This document shows positions 53,441 to 62,317 of a stretch of DNA of 64,000 bases, piece by piece. The stretch covers positions 1-64,000 of the forward strand of contig CAWAMJ010000005.1 of assembly GCA_963783085.1 (NCBI GenBank). Direction: 5' to 3'. Both the position numbers and the translations under genes were made by a program. Source of the stretch: CAVYUC01 sp963783085. Its GTDB lineage: Bacteria > Bacteroidota > Bacteroidia > Bacteroidales > Prolixibacteraceae. The notes below the pieces were generated by a model, which saw only the letters and a program-made list of their open reading frames with translations, did not search any database and was not told where the DNA came from. How positions within the stretch are numbered: the first letter of the stretch is position 1; each line of letters begins with the position of its first letter.

Positions 53441-55474
53441 ATGAAATTTAAAGTTAGTTCTGAATATCGGCCTACAGGAGATCAGCCTGAAGCAATTCGC
53501 CAGCTTGCGGAAGGAATTGAAAACGGCGAACGGTTCCAGACATTACTGGGGGTAACTGGTTCAGGGAAAACGTTTACCATGGCCAATGTAATAGAAAAAG
53601 TCCAGCGGCCTGCGCTGATTCTGAGCCACAACAAAACACTGGCAGCGCAGTTGTACAGCGAAATGAAACAGTTTTTCCCGGAAAATGCGGTTGAATATTT
53701 TGTTTCCTATTACGATTACTATCAGCCTGAAGCTTATTTGCCCACCACAGATACTTACATTGAAAAAGACCTGTCGATTAACCAGGACATCGAAAAATTG
53801 CGGCTGAGCGCTACGTCATCGTTACTGTCCGGAAGACGTGATGTGGTTGTTGTTTCCTCGGTTTCGTGTTTGTATGGAATTGGAAATCCGGAAGATTTTC
53901 ATGCAAATGTTTCCACGTTGAAAACCGGCCAGGCAATTTCCCGAAATGTGATGCTTCGGCAATTGGTTGATGCACTTTATTCCAGGAGCGAAGTTGACTT
54001 TCAGAGGGGGAATTTCCGGGTAAAAGGCGATACTGTAGATATTTTTCCGGCGTATGCCGATACTGCCATCCGGGTGGTTTTCTGGGGCGACGAAATTGAA
54101 GAAATCAGTGTATTCGATCCGGTTTCAGGGCAGACGATAAATCAGATGGATGAAGTGGCTGTTTATCCCGCCAATATTTTTGTGACAACGAAAACCCGGA
54201 TGAAATCAGCCATTCATCAAATTCAGGACGACCTCGTCGCGCAAATTGAATATTTCGCCGAAATCGGTAAACCTATGGAAGCCAAAAGAATTGAAGAACG
54301 TGTGGAGTACGATATGGAAATGATGAGGGAATTGGGTTACTGTCCGGGAATCGAAAATTATTCAAGGTATTTCGATGGACGACCAGCGGGAACAAGGCCG
54401 TTTTGCCTGCTCGATTACTTTCCTGATGATTTCTTGACCATTATCGATGAAAGCCATGTAACCATTCCGCAAATCAGGGCCATGTATGGCGGCGACAATT
54501 CGCGAAAACTAACGTTGGTTGAATATGGTTTCCGGCTGCCTGCCGCCATCGATAACCGGCCGTTGAAGTTCGAAGAATTTGAAAATCTGGTCGACCAAAC
54601 GGTTTATGTAAGTGCAACACCGGCCGATTACGAACTGGCTAAATGTGAAGGTGTAGTTGTGGAGCAAATCATCAGGCCAACCGGACTGCTGGATCCAATC
54701 ATCGATGTTCGTCCGAGCACCAACCAAATTGATGATTTGATGCACGAAATCAACCTGCGATCCGAAAGAAATGAACGGGTTTTGGTGACGACATTAACCA
54801 AAAGAATGGCAGAAGAGTTGTCGAAATACCTGCTAAATATGGGTGTAAAAACACGATATATCCATTCAGATGTCGATACGCTGGAGCGGGTGGAAATTAT
54901 GGAACAATTACGGAAGGGGGAATTCGATGTTCTGGTGGGCATTAACCTGTTACGCGAAGGTTTGGATCTTCCGGAAGTTTCGCTGGTGGCTATTCTCGAT
55001 GCCGATAAGGAAGGATTTTTGCGCAGCGAACGTTCATTGACCCAAACAGCCGGACGGGCTGCACGAAACCTGAATGGCATGGTAATTATGTATGCCGATA
55101 AAGTTACCGATTCGATGCAAAAAACCATTGATTCTACCAACTACCGGCGCGAAAAACAACTGAAGTACAACGAAGAAAACAACATCACACCAACGCAAAT
55201 CATCAAACCAACACGTGCAATTATTGGCTACGAATTCCGAAGCAACAAACAACCGCTGCCGTACGGGGAGTCCGGGAAACCTGATGTAGCGGCTGATCCT
55301 GTGGTTCAGTACATGAACGTTACCGGCCTCGAAAAAGCCATCGAAAACACAAAAAAACAAATGAAAGCAGCCGCCAAAGAACTCGATTTTATTGAGGCTG
55401 CCCGGCTACGCGATGAAATGTTCGCATTCGAAAAACTACTTCAGGAAAAGAAACAAAACCAGGAAAACAGCTAA
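53441..55474 (+). CDS. uvrB: Excinuclease ABC subunit B
   Basis: A 677-residue protein, full length. Walker A is GVTGSGKT (37-44). The beta-hairpin that probes DNA is YYDYYQPEAYLP (about 92), Walker B is IIDESH (about 337), and helicase motifs VSATPADYE and GINLLREGLDLPEVS follow. The C-terminal UVR/UvrC-binding motif is AAKELDFIEAARLRDEMFAF (about 643). It loads UvrC at damaged DNA in nucleotide excision repair. It is monocistronic with respect to uvrA/uvrC; a separate promoter follows before the Yip1 gene. Confidence 0.98.
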   Translation: MKFKVSSEYRPTGDQPEAIRQLAEGIENGERFQTLLGVTGSGKTFTMANVIEKVQRPALILSHNKTLAAQLYSEMKQFFPENAVEYFVSYYDYYQPEAYLPTTDTYIEKDLSINQDIEKLRLSATSSLLSGRRDVVVVSSVSCLYGIGNPEDFHANVSTLKTGQAISRNVMLRQLVDALYSRSEVDFQRGNFRVKGDTVDIFPAYADTAIRVVFWGDEIEEISVFDPVSGQTINQMDEVAVYPANIFVTTKTRMKSAIHQIQDDLVAQIEYFAEIGKPMEAKRIEERVEYDMEMMRELGYCPGIENYSRYFDGRPAGTRPFCLLDYFPDDFLTIIDESHVTIPQIRAMYGGDNSRKLTLVEYGFRLPAAIDNRPLKFEEFENLVDQTVYVSATPADYELAKCEGVVVEQIIRPTGLLDPIIDVRPSTNQIDDLMHEINLRSERNERVLVTTLTKRMAEELSKYLLNMGVKTRYIHSDVDTLERVEIMEQLRKGEFDVLVGINLLREGLDLPEVSLVAILDADKEGFLRSERSLTQTAGRAARNLNGMVIMYADKVTDSMQKTIDSTNYRREKQLKYNEENNITPTQIIKPTRAIIGYEFRSNKQPLPYGESGKPDVAADPVVQYMNVTGLEKAIENTKKQMKAAAKELDFIEAARLRDEMFAFEKLLQEKKQNQENS

Positions 55475-55476
55475 TT

Positions 55477-55505
55477 TTGTCAGTTTCTTTTAAAGTGTAT
55501 TTTTG
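55477..55505 (+). promoter_or_regulatory. Promoter for the Yip1-smpB pair
   Basis: TTG at 55477-55479, an 18-base gap, then TATTTTTG at 55498-55505 fits the Bacteroidota TTG-N19-TAnnTTTG pattern closely. It lies 19 bases before the ATG at 55525 and just after the uvrB stop. Confidence 0.65.
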
Positions 55506-55524
55506 CACTCAAATCTGATTGAAC

Positions 55525-56094
55525 ATGGAAATTTCCGCTGGAAAAATATCGGAACGATTAAAAGACTTACTGATAAACCCAAAGCAATTTTGGGCAGAAC
55601 AAAGACATACCGGTGAAAACCAGCACTATTTTTTACTGCGGTTTTATTTTCCGCTGTTACTTTTTGTTGCCTTCGCTGTTTTTTTGGGCGAGTTTTTTGG
55701 GAGTAACCATCTTTATGTAGGTTTTGCTGTTTTAAAATCCGTGCGCGAACTTGTTCTGTTTACCTTCCAGTATTTTATTTCGGTGCTGGTTACCAGTGAA
55801 TTAATTAAACCGTTTGGCGGAGAGAAAAATTTACCGGCGGTGAAAAAGCTGATCGCCTACTCACTGGCGCCGTTTATGTTGGTTTCTATTGTCACTGGTT
55901 TGTTTCCGTTTCTCTATCCCATTGATGTATTGGCACTGTACGGGATTTACATTTACTGGATGGGCGTAAAAGAACTGCTTGTTTTTTCGCATCAAAAATG
56001 CAACAATTTTGTTCTGGTTACGGCACTGATTAATTTTTTGATGTTTAGTATTTTGGGAATTCTTTTAAATAAATTGCTAATTCAATATATTTAA
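55525..56094 (+). CDS. Yip1-domain membrane protein
   Basis: 189 residues from ATG 55525; a TTG two codons upstream is possible. An N-terminal segment SERLKDLLINPKQFWAEQ matches the start of bacterial Yip1 proteins and is followed by about five hydrophobic helices (LLLFVAFAVFLGEFFG, VLFTFQYFISVLVTSEL, LIAYSLAPFMLVSIVTG, LALYGIYIYWMGVKELLVF, VTALINFLMFSILGILL). Its TAA overlaps the smpB ATG by one base (TAATG), so the two should be translationally coupled. Function in bacteria unknown. Confidence 0.85.
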   Translation: MEISAGKISERLKDLLINPKQFWAEQRHTGENQHYFLLRFYFPLLLFVAFAVFLGEFFGSNHLYVGFAVLKSVRELVLFTFQYFISVLVTSELIKPFGGEKNLPAVKKLIAYSLAPFMLVSIVTGLFPFLYPIDVLALYGIYIYWMGVKELLVFSHQKCNNFVLVTALINFLMFSILGILLNKLLIQYI

Positions 56095-56552
56095 TGGCAC
56101 ACCAGCAGGCAAATATCAATGTTAAAAACAGAAGAGCGAAGTTCGAGTATGAACTTATCGAGAAATTCGTGGCCGGAATTAAACTGGTTGGCACCGAAAT
56201 TAAATCAATCCGGAACGGCAAAGCAAATCTGAGCGATTCGTATTGCCAGTTTGTTCAAGGTGAACTTTTTGTGCGGAACATGCACATTTCGGAATATGAA
56301 ATGGGCAACATCAACAACCACGAAGCCAAACGCGACCGCAAGTTGCTGCTGACCAAAAAAGAACTCGATAAACTGGAACGGAAAGTGAAAGAGTCGGGAT
56401 TGACCATTGTGCCAACACGCCTTTTTATTAACAACCGTGGCCTCGCGAAACTCGAAATTGCATTGGCCCGCGGTAAAAAAATCTACGACAAACGCGAAAC
56501 CCTGAAGAAAAAAGATACCTCGCGCGAAATGGACCGGGCGATGAAGTTTTAA
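56094..56552 (+). CDS. smpB: SsrA-binding protein SmpB
   Basis: A 152-residue protein with N-terminal NVKNRRAKFEYELIEKFVAG, then GTEIKSIRNGKANLSDSY and LFVRNMHISEYEMGN, and the basic C-terminal tail KKIYDKRETLKKKDTSREMD. SmpB delivers tmRNA to stalled ribosomes. The tmRNA gene itself is not in the window. Its start overlaps the stop of the Yip1 gene. Confidence 0.97.
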   Translation: MAHQQANINVKNRRAKFEYELIEKFVAGIKLVGTEIKSIRNGKANLSDSYCQFVQGELFVRNMHISEYEMGNINNHEAKRDRKLLLTKKELDKLERKVKESGLTIVPTRLFINNRGLAKLEIALARGKKIYDKRETLKKKDTSREMDRAMKF

Positions 56553-56555
56553 GGA

Positions 56556-57278
56556 TTACGCCACCTCCATATTTTCAATCTGAATTACTTTATTTCCCTT
56601 GTATTTAAGCAGCAGGTTAGCTACGGCCAGCGTATCTTTTTCACAGTACCTGACAATGCGGTCCAAATCTTTTTCTTCCCAGTAAATTCTGGCTACCTGG
56701 CTGCCGTCGATATCATCTTTTGGCGTGGGAATATTAAAAAGTTCGCAAAGCAGCGAAAGCGATGTGTAATGTTTGTAGTCGCCAAACTTCCACAACTGCA
56801 GCGTGTCAATTAACTGATCCTTAATTTCCCACGGTTTTGAACCTGCAACGTCCAGGATTTTTGGAAGTTGAATGTTATTTACCAGCGCACGGCGGGCGAT
56901 GTATGGAAAATCGAATTCCTGTCCGTTATGTGCACATAATTTGCGTTTACCGGCGCGGGAGAATTTCCGGTAGGCATTAAAAAAATCAGCAATTAATTTT
57001 TTTTCATTTTCGTTATAAAACGACTTGACGCGAAAAAACGGTTCGTCGCCGTTTTGAAAAATATAACCCGCTGAAATGCAGATTATCCTTCCGAATTCGG
57101 CATAAATTCCCGCACGGTCGTATAATTCCCCGGCTACCTCGCCATTGCTGATGTTGTACTGCATTTTATGCTCCCAAAGCTGTTGCCATTTTTCGGTAAG
57201 TTCGGTGTATTCCGGCGCAAGTGGCACAGTTTCAATATCAATGAAAAGAATTTCTTCGAGATTTAGGTTTGCGAACAT
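56556..57278 (-). CDS. 3'-5' exonuclease, DEDDy/PolB-exonuclease-like
   Basis: A 240-residue protein of the ribonuclease H-like exonuclease superfamily. Exo I is LFIDIETVPL (about 11-20; D-x-E), Exo II is LCAHNGQEFDFPYIARRAL (about 113-131; Asp), and Exo III is IVRYCEKDTLAVANL (about 208-222; Y-x3-D-type motif). There is no polymerase domain. Its gene begins exactly where udk ends, so the two are probably co-transcribed leftward. A stand-alone proofreading or repair role is inference. Confidence 0.85.
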   Translation of the reverse strand: MFANLNLEEILFIDIETVPLAPEYTELTEKWQQLWEHKMQYNISNGEVAGELYDRAGIYAEFGRIICISAGYIFQNGDEPFFRVKSFYNENEKKLIADFFNAYRKFSRAGKRKLCAHNGQEFDFPYIARRALVNNIQLPKILDVAGSKPWEIKDQLIDTLQLWKFGDYKHYTSLSLLCELFNIPTPKDDIDGSQVARIYWEEKDLDRIVRYCEKDTLAVANLLLKYKGNKVIQIENMEVA

Positions 57279-57893
57279 TTATTTTTTTATTAAGGTGTGG
57301 TTAATGTGATTTGTTAAAATATTGATGGCGATTTGGTTTTTCCCTCCCTGCGGAATTATAATGTCCGCAAAGCGTTTGGTCGGTTCAATAAACTGAAGGT
57401 GGCTCGGGCGAACGGTTTTTTCGTAACGGTTGAGCACCTGTTCTACATTTCTGCCACGTTCCTGGATGTCGCGCCTTATCACCCGCGAAAGCCGCAAATC
57501 AGAGTCGCAATCCACAAAAACCTTGATGTCCATCAAATCGCGCAGTTCTTTGTTGGACAGGCACAGGATTCCTTCGATAATTAACACTTCCTTGGGTTTA
57601 ACCGGTATTGTTTCTTCTGAACGCGTACAAGTGATAAATGAGTAAATGGGTTGCTCAACAGGCTGTCCCTGCCGGAGTTTTTTTATATGGTCAATCAGAA
57701 GGCTGAATTCAACCGAATCGGGGTGGTCGAAATTTTTCTTCCGCCGTTCTTCAAGGCTGATATCGCTATTGTCATAGTAATAGGAATCCTGGTAAAGCAC
57801 AGTTACTTCATCATTCGGGAACTGTTTTTGTATCTTTCTTACCACGGTACTTTTGCCTGATCCGGTGCCGCCGGCAATGCCAATAATCAGCAT
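57279..57893 (-). CDS. udk: Uridine kinase
   Basis: A 204-residue protein with the P-loop GGTGSGKST (8-16), YQDSYYYDNSDISLEERRKK (about 36-55), FDHPDSVEFSLLIDHI and the lid segment RLSRVIRRDIQERGR (about 134-148). It phosphorylates uridine and cytidine in pyrimidine salvage. It directly precedes the exonuclease gene on the same strand without a gap. Confidence 0.95.
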   Translation of the reverse strand: MLIIGIAGGTGSGKSTVVRKIQKQFPNDEVTVLYQDSYYYDNSDISLEERRKKNFDHPDSVEFSLLIDHIKKLRQGQPVEQPIYSFITCTRSEETIPVKPKEVLIIEGILCLSNKELRDLMDIKVFVDCDSDLRLSRVIRRDIQERGRNVEQVLNRYEKTVRPSHLQFIEPTKRFADIIIPQGGKNQIAINILTNHINHTLIKK

Positions 57894-58012
57894 TTTCCTT
57901 TTTAGTTAAATGTTAATATTCTGCGAAATAAAAAGTCTTTCGCTTATGCTACTGCTAAGAAAACACTAATTTCGTTGATAGAAAAATACAAATCACAAAA
58001 ATTTACTGCATA

Positions 58013-58312
58013 ATGATTAACCACGTTGTACTGTTTAAATTGAAAGAATATTCCGATGAGGAGAAAACAAGAGTCGTTGGGGAATTGAAAACGATGCTGT
58101 GGAATCTGAAGGAGAAAATTGAGGTTGTTAAGCACCTTGAAGTGGGAACCAATTACCAGCTTCAGGCGAAAAGCTATGACATTGCATTAATTTCACATTT
58201 CGAAACTTTGGAAGATTTGGACAAGTACCGTGTTCATCCTGAACATTTAAAAGTGGTGGAACGGGTCAATGAAACAACGTCGGCAAGGGCCGCAGTCGAT
58301 TTTTTCTTTTAA
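58013..58312 (+). CDS. Dabb (stress-responsive alpha/beta-barrel) domain protein
   Basis: A 99-residue protein with the Dabb pattern: MINHVVLFKLKEYSDEEK at the N-terminus, KHLEVGTNYQLQAKSYDIAL in the middle, and LDKYRVHPEHLKVVE followed by RAAVDFFF at the C-terminus. Dimeric ferredoxin-like barrel; biological role unclear. The manA gene follows 21 bases later and may be co-transcribed. Confidence 0.88.
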   Translation: MINHVVLFKLKEYSDEEKTRVVGELKTMLWNLKEKIEVVKHLEVGTNYQLQAKSYDIALISHFETLEDLDKYRVHPEHLKVVERVNETTSARAAVDFFF

Positions 58313-58333
58313 TATCAGAAAAAAACAATTCTA

Positions 58334-59317
58334 ATGAATGGATTATATCCTTTGAAATTTAAGCCTGTTTATCTTGAAAAAATCTGGGGTGGAAATCGGC
58401 TTAAAACTATCCTGAATAAAGATTACGGTGATCTGCCAAACTGTGGCGAAAGCTGGGAAATTTCGGCAATCGAAGGAAAAGTATCAGTGGTTGAAAACGG
58501 TTTCCTCGCCGAAAATACCATTCAGGAAGTAATTGAGGTATACATGGGCGATTTGGTTGGTGATAAAGTTTACGAAAAATACGGCCTTGAATTTCCGTTA
58601 CTCATTAAATTTATCGATGCCAGTGAGGATCTTTCTGTGCAGGTTCATCCAAACGATGAGCTTTCACGAAAAAGGCACAACGCTTACGGCAAAACCGAAA
58701 TGTGGTATGTTATTGATGCCGAAAAAGATGCCTGGATTAATTCGGGTTTTAACCAGGAAGTTGACCGCGAAAAATATTTGCAGTACCTGGAAAACGGAAA
58801 ACTAACCGATTTGCTTCATTACGATAAAGTCCGGTCCGGCGATGTTTTTTTTATTCCGGCAGGTCGCATTCATGCCATCGGAAAAGGAGTGCTGCTCGCT
58901 GAAATACAACAAACTTCGGATGTTACATACCGGATTTACGACTACGACAGAAAAAATGCAGAAGGAAACGCCCGCGAACTGCATACGGATTTGGCGCTTG
59001 ATGCCATCGATTATTCCTACCGGGAGGAGTATAAAACATCGTATGAAGCCGAGAAAAATAAATCAACAGAGTTAGTTAGTTGTCCGTATTTTACTACAAA
59101 TGTACTGGAGCTTGATTTGCAGGTAGAGAAAAATTATCACCAACTCGATTCATTTGTTATTTATATGAACCTGGAAGGGGAATTGGAAATTGGTTTTGAA
59201 GGCGGCACAATTGAGGTAAAAAAAGGAGAGACGGTGCTGATTCCTGCGGCAATCGAACAATTCCGGTTAAATCCTTTGTCGGGGCAGGTAAAATTACTTG
59301 AGGTTTACATCAAATAA
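58334..59317 (+). CDS. manA: Mannose-6-phosphate isomerase, class I
   Basis: A 327-residue protein of the zinc-dependent class I type. Zinc-site residues lie in LSVQVHPNDELS (about 97), KTEMWYVID (about 116) and AGRIHAIGKGVLLAEIQQTS (about 177). It interconverts mannose 6-phosphate and fructose 6-phosphate. The length of about 320 matches the shorter Bacteroidota/Firmicutes form. It follows the Dabb gene and precedes engB on the same strand. Confidence 0.95.
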   Translation: MNGLYPLKFKPVYLEKIWGGNRLKTILNKDYGDLPNCGESWEISAIEGKVSVVENGFLAENTIQEVIEVYMGDLVGDKVYEKYGLEFPLLIKFIDASEDLSVQVHPNDELSRKRHNAYGKTEMWYVIDAEKDAWINSGFNQEVDREKYLQYLENGKLTDLLHYDKVRSGDVFFIPAGRIHAIGKGVLLAEIQQTSDVTYRIYDYDRKNAEGNARELHTDLALDAIDYSYREEYKTSYEAEKNKSTELVSCPYFTTNVLELDLQVEKNYHQLDSFVIYMNLEGELEIGFEGGTIEVKKGETVLIPAAIEQFRLNPLSGQVKLLEVYIK

Positions 59318-59361
59318 ATGGTTTTTCATGATTTTTTCATTCCATAAAAAATTGTTTCTAA

Positions 59362-59964
59362 ATGGGTATTAAAGAAGCGCGTTTTCTGGTTAGCAATACC
59401 GATGTTTCGAAATGTCCGAAACCAGACCGGCCGGAGTATGCATTTATCGGGCGTTCCAACGTAGGTAAATCGTCGCTGATTAATATGCTGACCAACAAAA
59501 AATCGCTGGCAAAAATATCAGGAAAACCCGGCAAAACACGATTAATAAACCATTTCATGATAAACGAAGAGTGGTATTTGGTTGATTTGCCCGGCTATGG
59601 TTATGCCCAACCAGGAAAAACTGAACGCATGAAATGGGAAAAATTTATCCGGAAATACATTCTCACCCGCGAAAATTTGTACTGTTTGTTTGTACTTGTG
59701 GATACACGGCATGAACCTCAGTTGATTGACATTGAGTTTATGGAATGGCTCGGAATAAATCAGGTACCATTTGCAATTATTTTTACCAAGTCAGATAAAG
59801 TAAAACCGGAAATACTTTCGGGAAATCTGGAAGTATACAAAACGAAAATGCTGGAAAAATGGGAATCACTGCCTGAAATTTTTATCACATCGTCGCAAAA
59901 CGGTATGGGGCAGGAGGAAATTCTAAATTATATTAATAGTATCAATGCAGGGGCAGTTCAATAA
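59362..59964 (+). CDS. engB: Ribosome biogenesis GTP-binding protein EngB (YihA/YsxC)
   Basis: A 200-residue protein with the circular EngB GTPase motifs: G1 GRSNVGKSSL (about 30-39), G2 GKTRLINHF, G3 DLPGYGYAQPGK (about 76), and G4 TKSDK (about 133). EngB acts in assembly of the large ribosomal subunit. It lies upstream of prs, which has its own promoter. Confidence 0.96.
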   Translation: MGIKEARFLVSNTDVSKCPKPDRPEYAFIGRSNVGKSSLINMLTNKKSLAKISGKPGKTRLINHFMINEEWYLVDLPGYGYAQPGKTERMKWEKFIRKYILTRENLYCLFVLVDTRHEPQLIDIEFMEWLGINQVPFAIIFTKSDKVKPEILSGNLEVYKTKMLEKWESLPEIFITSSQNGMGQEEILNYINSINAGAVQ

Positions 59965-59997
59965 TTATACTTTCCGGTAAAAAAAATAAAAGTTTAT

Positions 59998-60005
59998 TAC
60001 CTTTG
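59998..60005 (+). promoter_or_regulatory. -7 promoter element of prs
   Basis: TACCTTTG fits TAnnTTTG. The transcript would start around 60012, which makes the upstream GTG at 60010 an unlikely start for prs and supports the ATG at 60037. Confidence 0.6.
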
Positions 60006-60036
60006 CAGCGTGCAATATCAAATAACAAATGTCGTA

Positions 60037-60978
60037 ATGGGCAGTAAAAATCACCCTTTGAAAATATTTACTTGTAGAGCAACGCGGTACTTAACTGAAA
60101 AAATTTGTGATAGTCTTGATGTGGATCTTGGTCATTCATCATGCCCGGTTTTTGCCGATGGTGAATTTGAACCCTGTTATGAAGAAACGATTCGCGGATC
60201 ACATGTTTTCATTGTACAATCAACAACTCCACCCGCCGATAATTTACTGGAATTGTTGCTTATGGTTGATGCAGCCAAACGGGCCAGCGCGTATAAAGTT
60301 ATTGCGGTAATTCCATATTTTGGTTTTGCGCGGCAGGACAGAAAAGATAAGCCACGGGTTTCAATCGGAGCGAAATTGGTTGCCGATTTGCTTTCATCGG
60401 CTGGTATCGACCGGTTAATTACCATGGATTTACATGCCGACCAGATTCAGGGCTTTTTCAATGTTCCCGTCGATCATCTTTTTGCTTCTGCTTTGTTCAT
60501 TCCTTTCATCAGTAAAATGGGGCTCGATAACCCTATTATTGCTTCTCCCGATGTGGGTGGCACAAAAAGGGCCAACACATACGCCCGTATGTTGGAAACC
60601 GATATGGTCATTTGCCATAAAACAAGGGCCAAAGCAAACGAAATCAACAGTATGACTGTTATCGGCGACGTGAAGAAAAAAGATGTAATTATTGTGGATG
60701 ATATTATTGACACCGCAGGAACAATTACAAAAGCAGCCAATTTGATGAAAAGAGAAGGTGCACGCAGTGTAAGGGCGTTTGCCGCACATGGCGTTCTTTC
60801 GGGCCCGGCAATCGAACGAATTGAAAATTCGGAACTGGAGGAGGTTTATTTCACCGATTCGATTCAACCCATCAACCGAAGCGAAAAAATAAAATACATT
60901 TCAGTGGCTGGTGCTTTTGGAGAAGCCATTGAACGTGTGTATAAAAATCAATCGATTAGTTCGCTTTATTTCAGGTAA
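60037..60978 (+). CDS. prs: Ribose-phosphate pyrophosphokinase
   Basis: 313 residues from ATG 60037 (MGSKNHPLKIFTC). A GTG at 60010 is in frame but would sit at the predicted transcription start. Motifs are IPYFGFARQDRK (ATP site), TMDLHADQIQGFFNVPVDHL and the PRPP-binding loop VIIVDDIIDTAGTITKAA. It makes PRPP from ribose 5-phosphate and ATP. Gene order prs-rplY-pth is conserved in Bacteroidota. Confidence 0.96.
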   Translation: MGSKNHPLKIFTCRATRYLTEKICDSLDVDLGHSSCPVFADGEFEPCYEETIRGSHVFIVQSTTPPADNLLELLLMVDAAKRASAYKVIAVIPYFGFARQDRKDKPRVSIGAKLVADLLSSAGIDRLITMDLHADQIQGFFNVPVDHLFASALFIPFISKMGLDNPIIASPDVGGTKRANTYARMLETDMVICHKTRAKANEINSMTVIGDVKKKDVIIVDDIIDTAGTITKAANLMKREGARSVRAFAAHGVLSGPAIERIENSELEEVYFTDSIQPINRSEKIKYISVAGAFGEAIERVYKNQSISSLYFR

Positions 60979-60982
60979 TTTA

Positions 60983-60990
60983 TATATTTG
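60983..60990 (+). promoter_or_regulatory. -7 promoter element of rplY
   Basis: TATATTTG fits TAnnTTTG and lies directly after the prs stop. Transcription from it gives a leader of about 100 bases before the rplY ATG at 61096. Confidence 0.55.
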
Positions 60991-61020
60991 CACCGCTTTT
61001 TCCGAAAGCAGGCACATTTT

Positions 61021-61075
61021 AATTATGCATGCTGTTGATCCCGACCTGGTCGGGAGAGGACTGAGTACCATAATT
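61021..61075 (+). promoter_or_regulatory. Structured leader RNA before rplY
   Basis: Outer stem AATTATG (61021-61027) pairs with CATAATT (61069-61075). Inner stem CCCGAC (61040-61045) pairs with GTCGGG (61049-61054) around a CTG loop. Between them is an asymmetric internal loop with GAGAGGACTGAGTAC on the 3' side. The GGGAGAGG portion faintly resembles the 3' strand of 5S rRNA loop E, the site bound by L25. An autoregulatory role is inferred, not shown. Confidence 0.5.
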
Positions 61076-61095
61076 ATTAACGTAAATTATTTAAA

Positions 61096-61737
61096 ATGAA
61101 ATCATTCGATGTAAAAGGGCAAAAAAGGGAAGCCCTGGGTAAAAAAAGTTCCCAAAAACTACGCGAACAGGATTTGGTTCCTGCAGTTTTGTACGGCGGA
61201 GATGAAGTTGTACATTTAACGGTGCCATTCAGCGAATTGAGAAAATTGATTTATACTCCCGAAGTTTTTCTTATAAACCTGAATGTTGATGACGAAACTT
61301 ACCGTGCAATTGTACAGGATGTTCAGTGGCATCCGGTGGAAGAAAAGATATTGCATATCGATTTTCTGCGGGTTTTCGATGATAAACCTATCAATGTGAA
61401 CGTTCCGGTAGTTTTCACCGGAATGGCGAAAGGGGTAAAATCAGGGGGAAGATTGAAAAAGAACATGCGGAAACTCAAAATTAAAGCGCTTCCCGAGAAT
61501 TTGCCCGATGCTGTTACCATTGATGTCACCAGATTGGGAATTGGCGACAGTATTAAAGTTGAAACTTTGGAACGAGAGAACATCGAATTCCTCGACAATA
61601 AATCGAATTTAATTGTTGGTGTTGTTTCAACCAGAATAGCTCAGGCTGGAATGGCATTGCCTGAAGAAGAGGAAGAAGAAAGCGCTGGTGAAGAATCTGA
61701 AACAACTGCCGAAACTCCTGAAACTTCAGAACAATAA
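61096..61737 (+). CDS. rplY: 50S ribosomal protein L25, general stress (Ctc) form
   Basis: A 213-residue protein. The N-terminal L25 domain (about 1-95) opens KSFDVKGQKREALGKKSSQK and has VPAVLYGGDEVVHLTVPF. The C-terminal Ctc-type TL5 beta domain follows (about 97-185; INVNVPVVFTGMAKGVKSGG). An acidic tail (EEEEEESAGEESETT) ends the protein. L25 binds loop E of 5S rRNA. pth starts 12 bases downstream, so the two should be co-transcribed. Confidence 0.96.
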   Translation: MKSFDVKGQKREALGKKSSQKLREQDLVPAVLYGGDEVVHLTVPFSELRKLIYTPEVFLINLNVDDETYRAIVQDVQWHPVEEKILHIDFLRVFDDKPINVNVPVVFTGMAKGVKSGGRLKKNMRKLKIKALPENLPDAVTIDVTRLGIGDSIKVETLERENIEFLDNKSNLIVGVVSTRIAQAGMALPEEEEEESAGEESETTAETPETSEQ

Positions 61738-61749
61738 AAAAATATTTCA

Positions 61750-62316
61750 GTGAAATATTTGATTGCCGGATTGGGTAATATAGGACCGGAATATAAAAAT
61801 ACCCGTCATAATATCGGGTTTAAAATATTGGACGCTTTCGCTGAGGCGTCCAATATTTCTTTTGGTGATAAACGTTACGGATTTGTTGCTGAATACAGGT
61901 TCAAATCGCGGACTTTTATTCTTTTGAAACCCACAACATACATGAATTTAAGTGGTCGCGCAGTAAATTACTGGCTTCAAAAAGAAAAGGTGCCGCTCGA
62001 AAATCTGCTGGTTCTGGTCGACGATATTGCGCTGCCATTTGGGACTATACGTTTGCGCGCCAAAGGAAGCCCCGGCGGGCATAATGGTTTGCGAAGCATT
62101 TCCGATGTGCTCGGTACCAATGATTATGCACGCCTTCGTTTTGGAATCGGAGATGATTTTCGGCAAGGGTTCCAGGTCGATTATGTATTAAGCGACTGGA
62201 CAAATACAGAGGAAAAAGCTTTGCCCGGGAAAATTGAAAGTTGTATCGAAATAATAAAAAGTTTCGGGACCACCGGAGTAGATCAGACCATGAACTACTA
62301 TAACAAAAGAAAGTAA
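61750..62316 (+). CDS. pth: Peptidyl-tRNA hydrolase
   Basis: A 188-residue protein starting at GTG 61750 (MKYLIAGLGNIG). Motifs are GLGNIGPEYKNTRHNIGF with the catalytic His, LKPTTYMNLSGRAV, VLVDDIALPFG and GSPGGHNGLRSI. It recycles peptidyl-tRNA. It follows rplY by 12 bases, and the S4-domain gene starts 1 base after its stop. Confidence 0.97.
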   Translation: MKYLIAGLGNIGPEYKNTRHNIGFKILDAFAEASNISFGDKRYGFVAEYRFKSRTFILLKPTTYMNLSGRAVNYWLQKEKVPLENLLVLVDDIALPFGTIRLRAKGSPGGHNGLRSISDVLGTNDYARLRFGIGDDFRQGFQVDYVLSDWTNTEEKALPGKIESCIEIIKSFGTTGVDQTMNYYNKRK

Positions 62317-62317
62317 C

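Noticed and set aside
60010..60036. GTG at 60010 as the prs start
   Set aside because: It coincides with the predicted transcription start after TACCTTTG; ATG 60037 gives the usual N-terminus.
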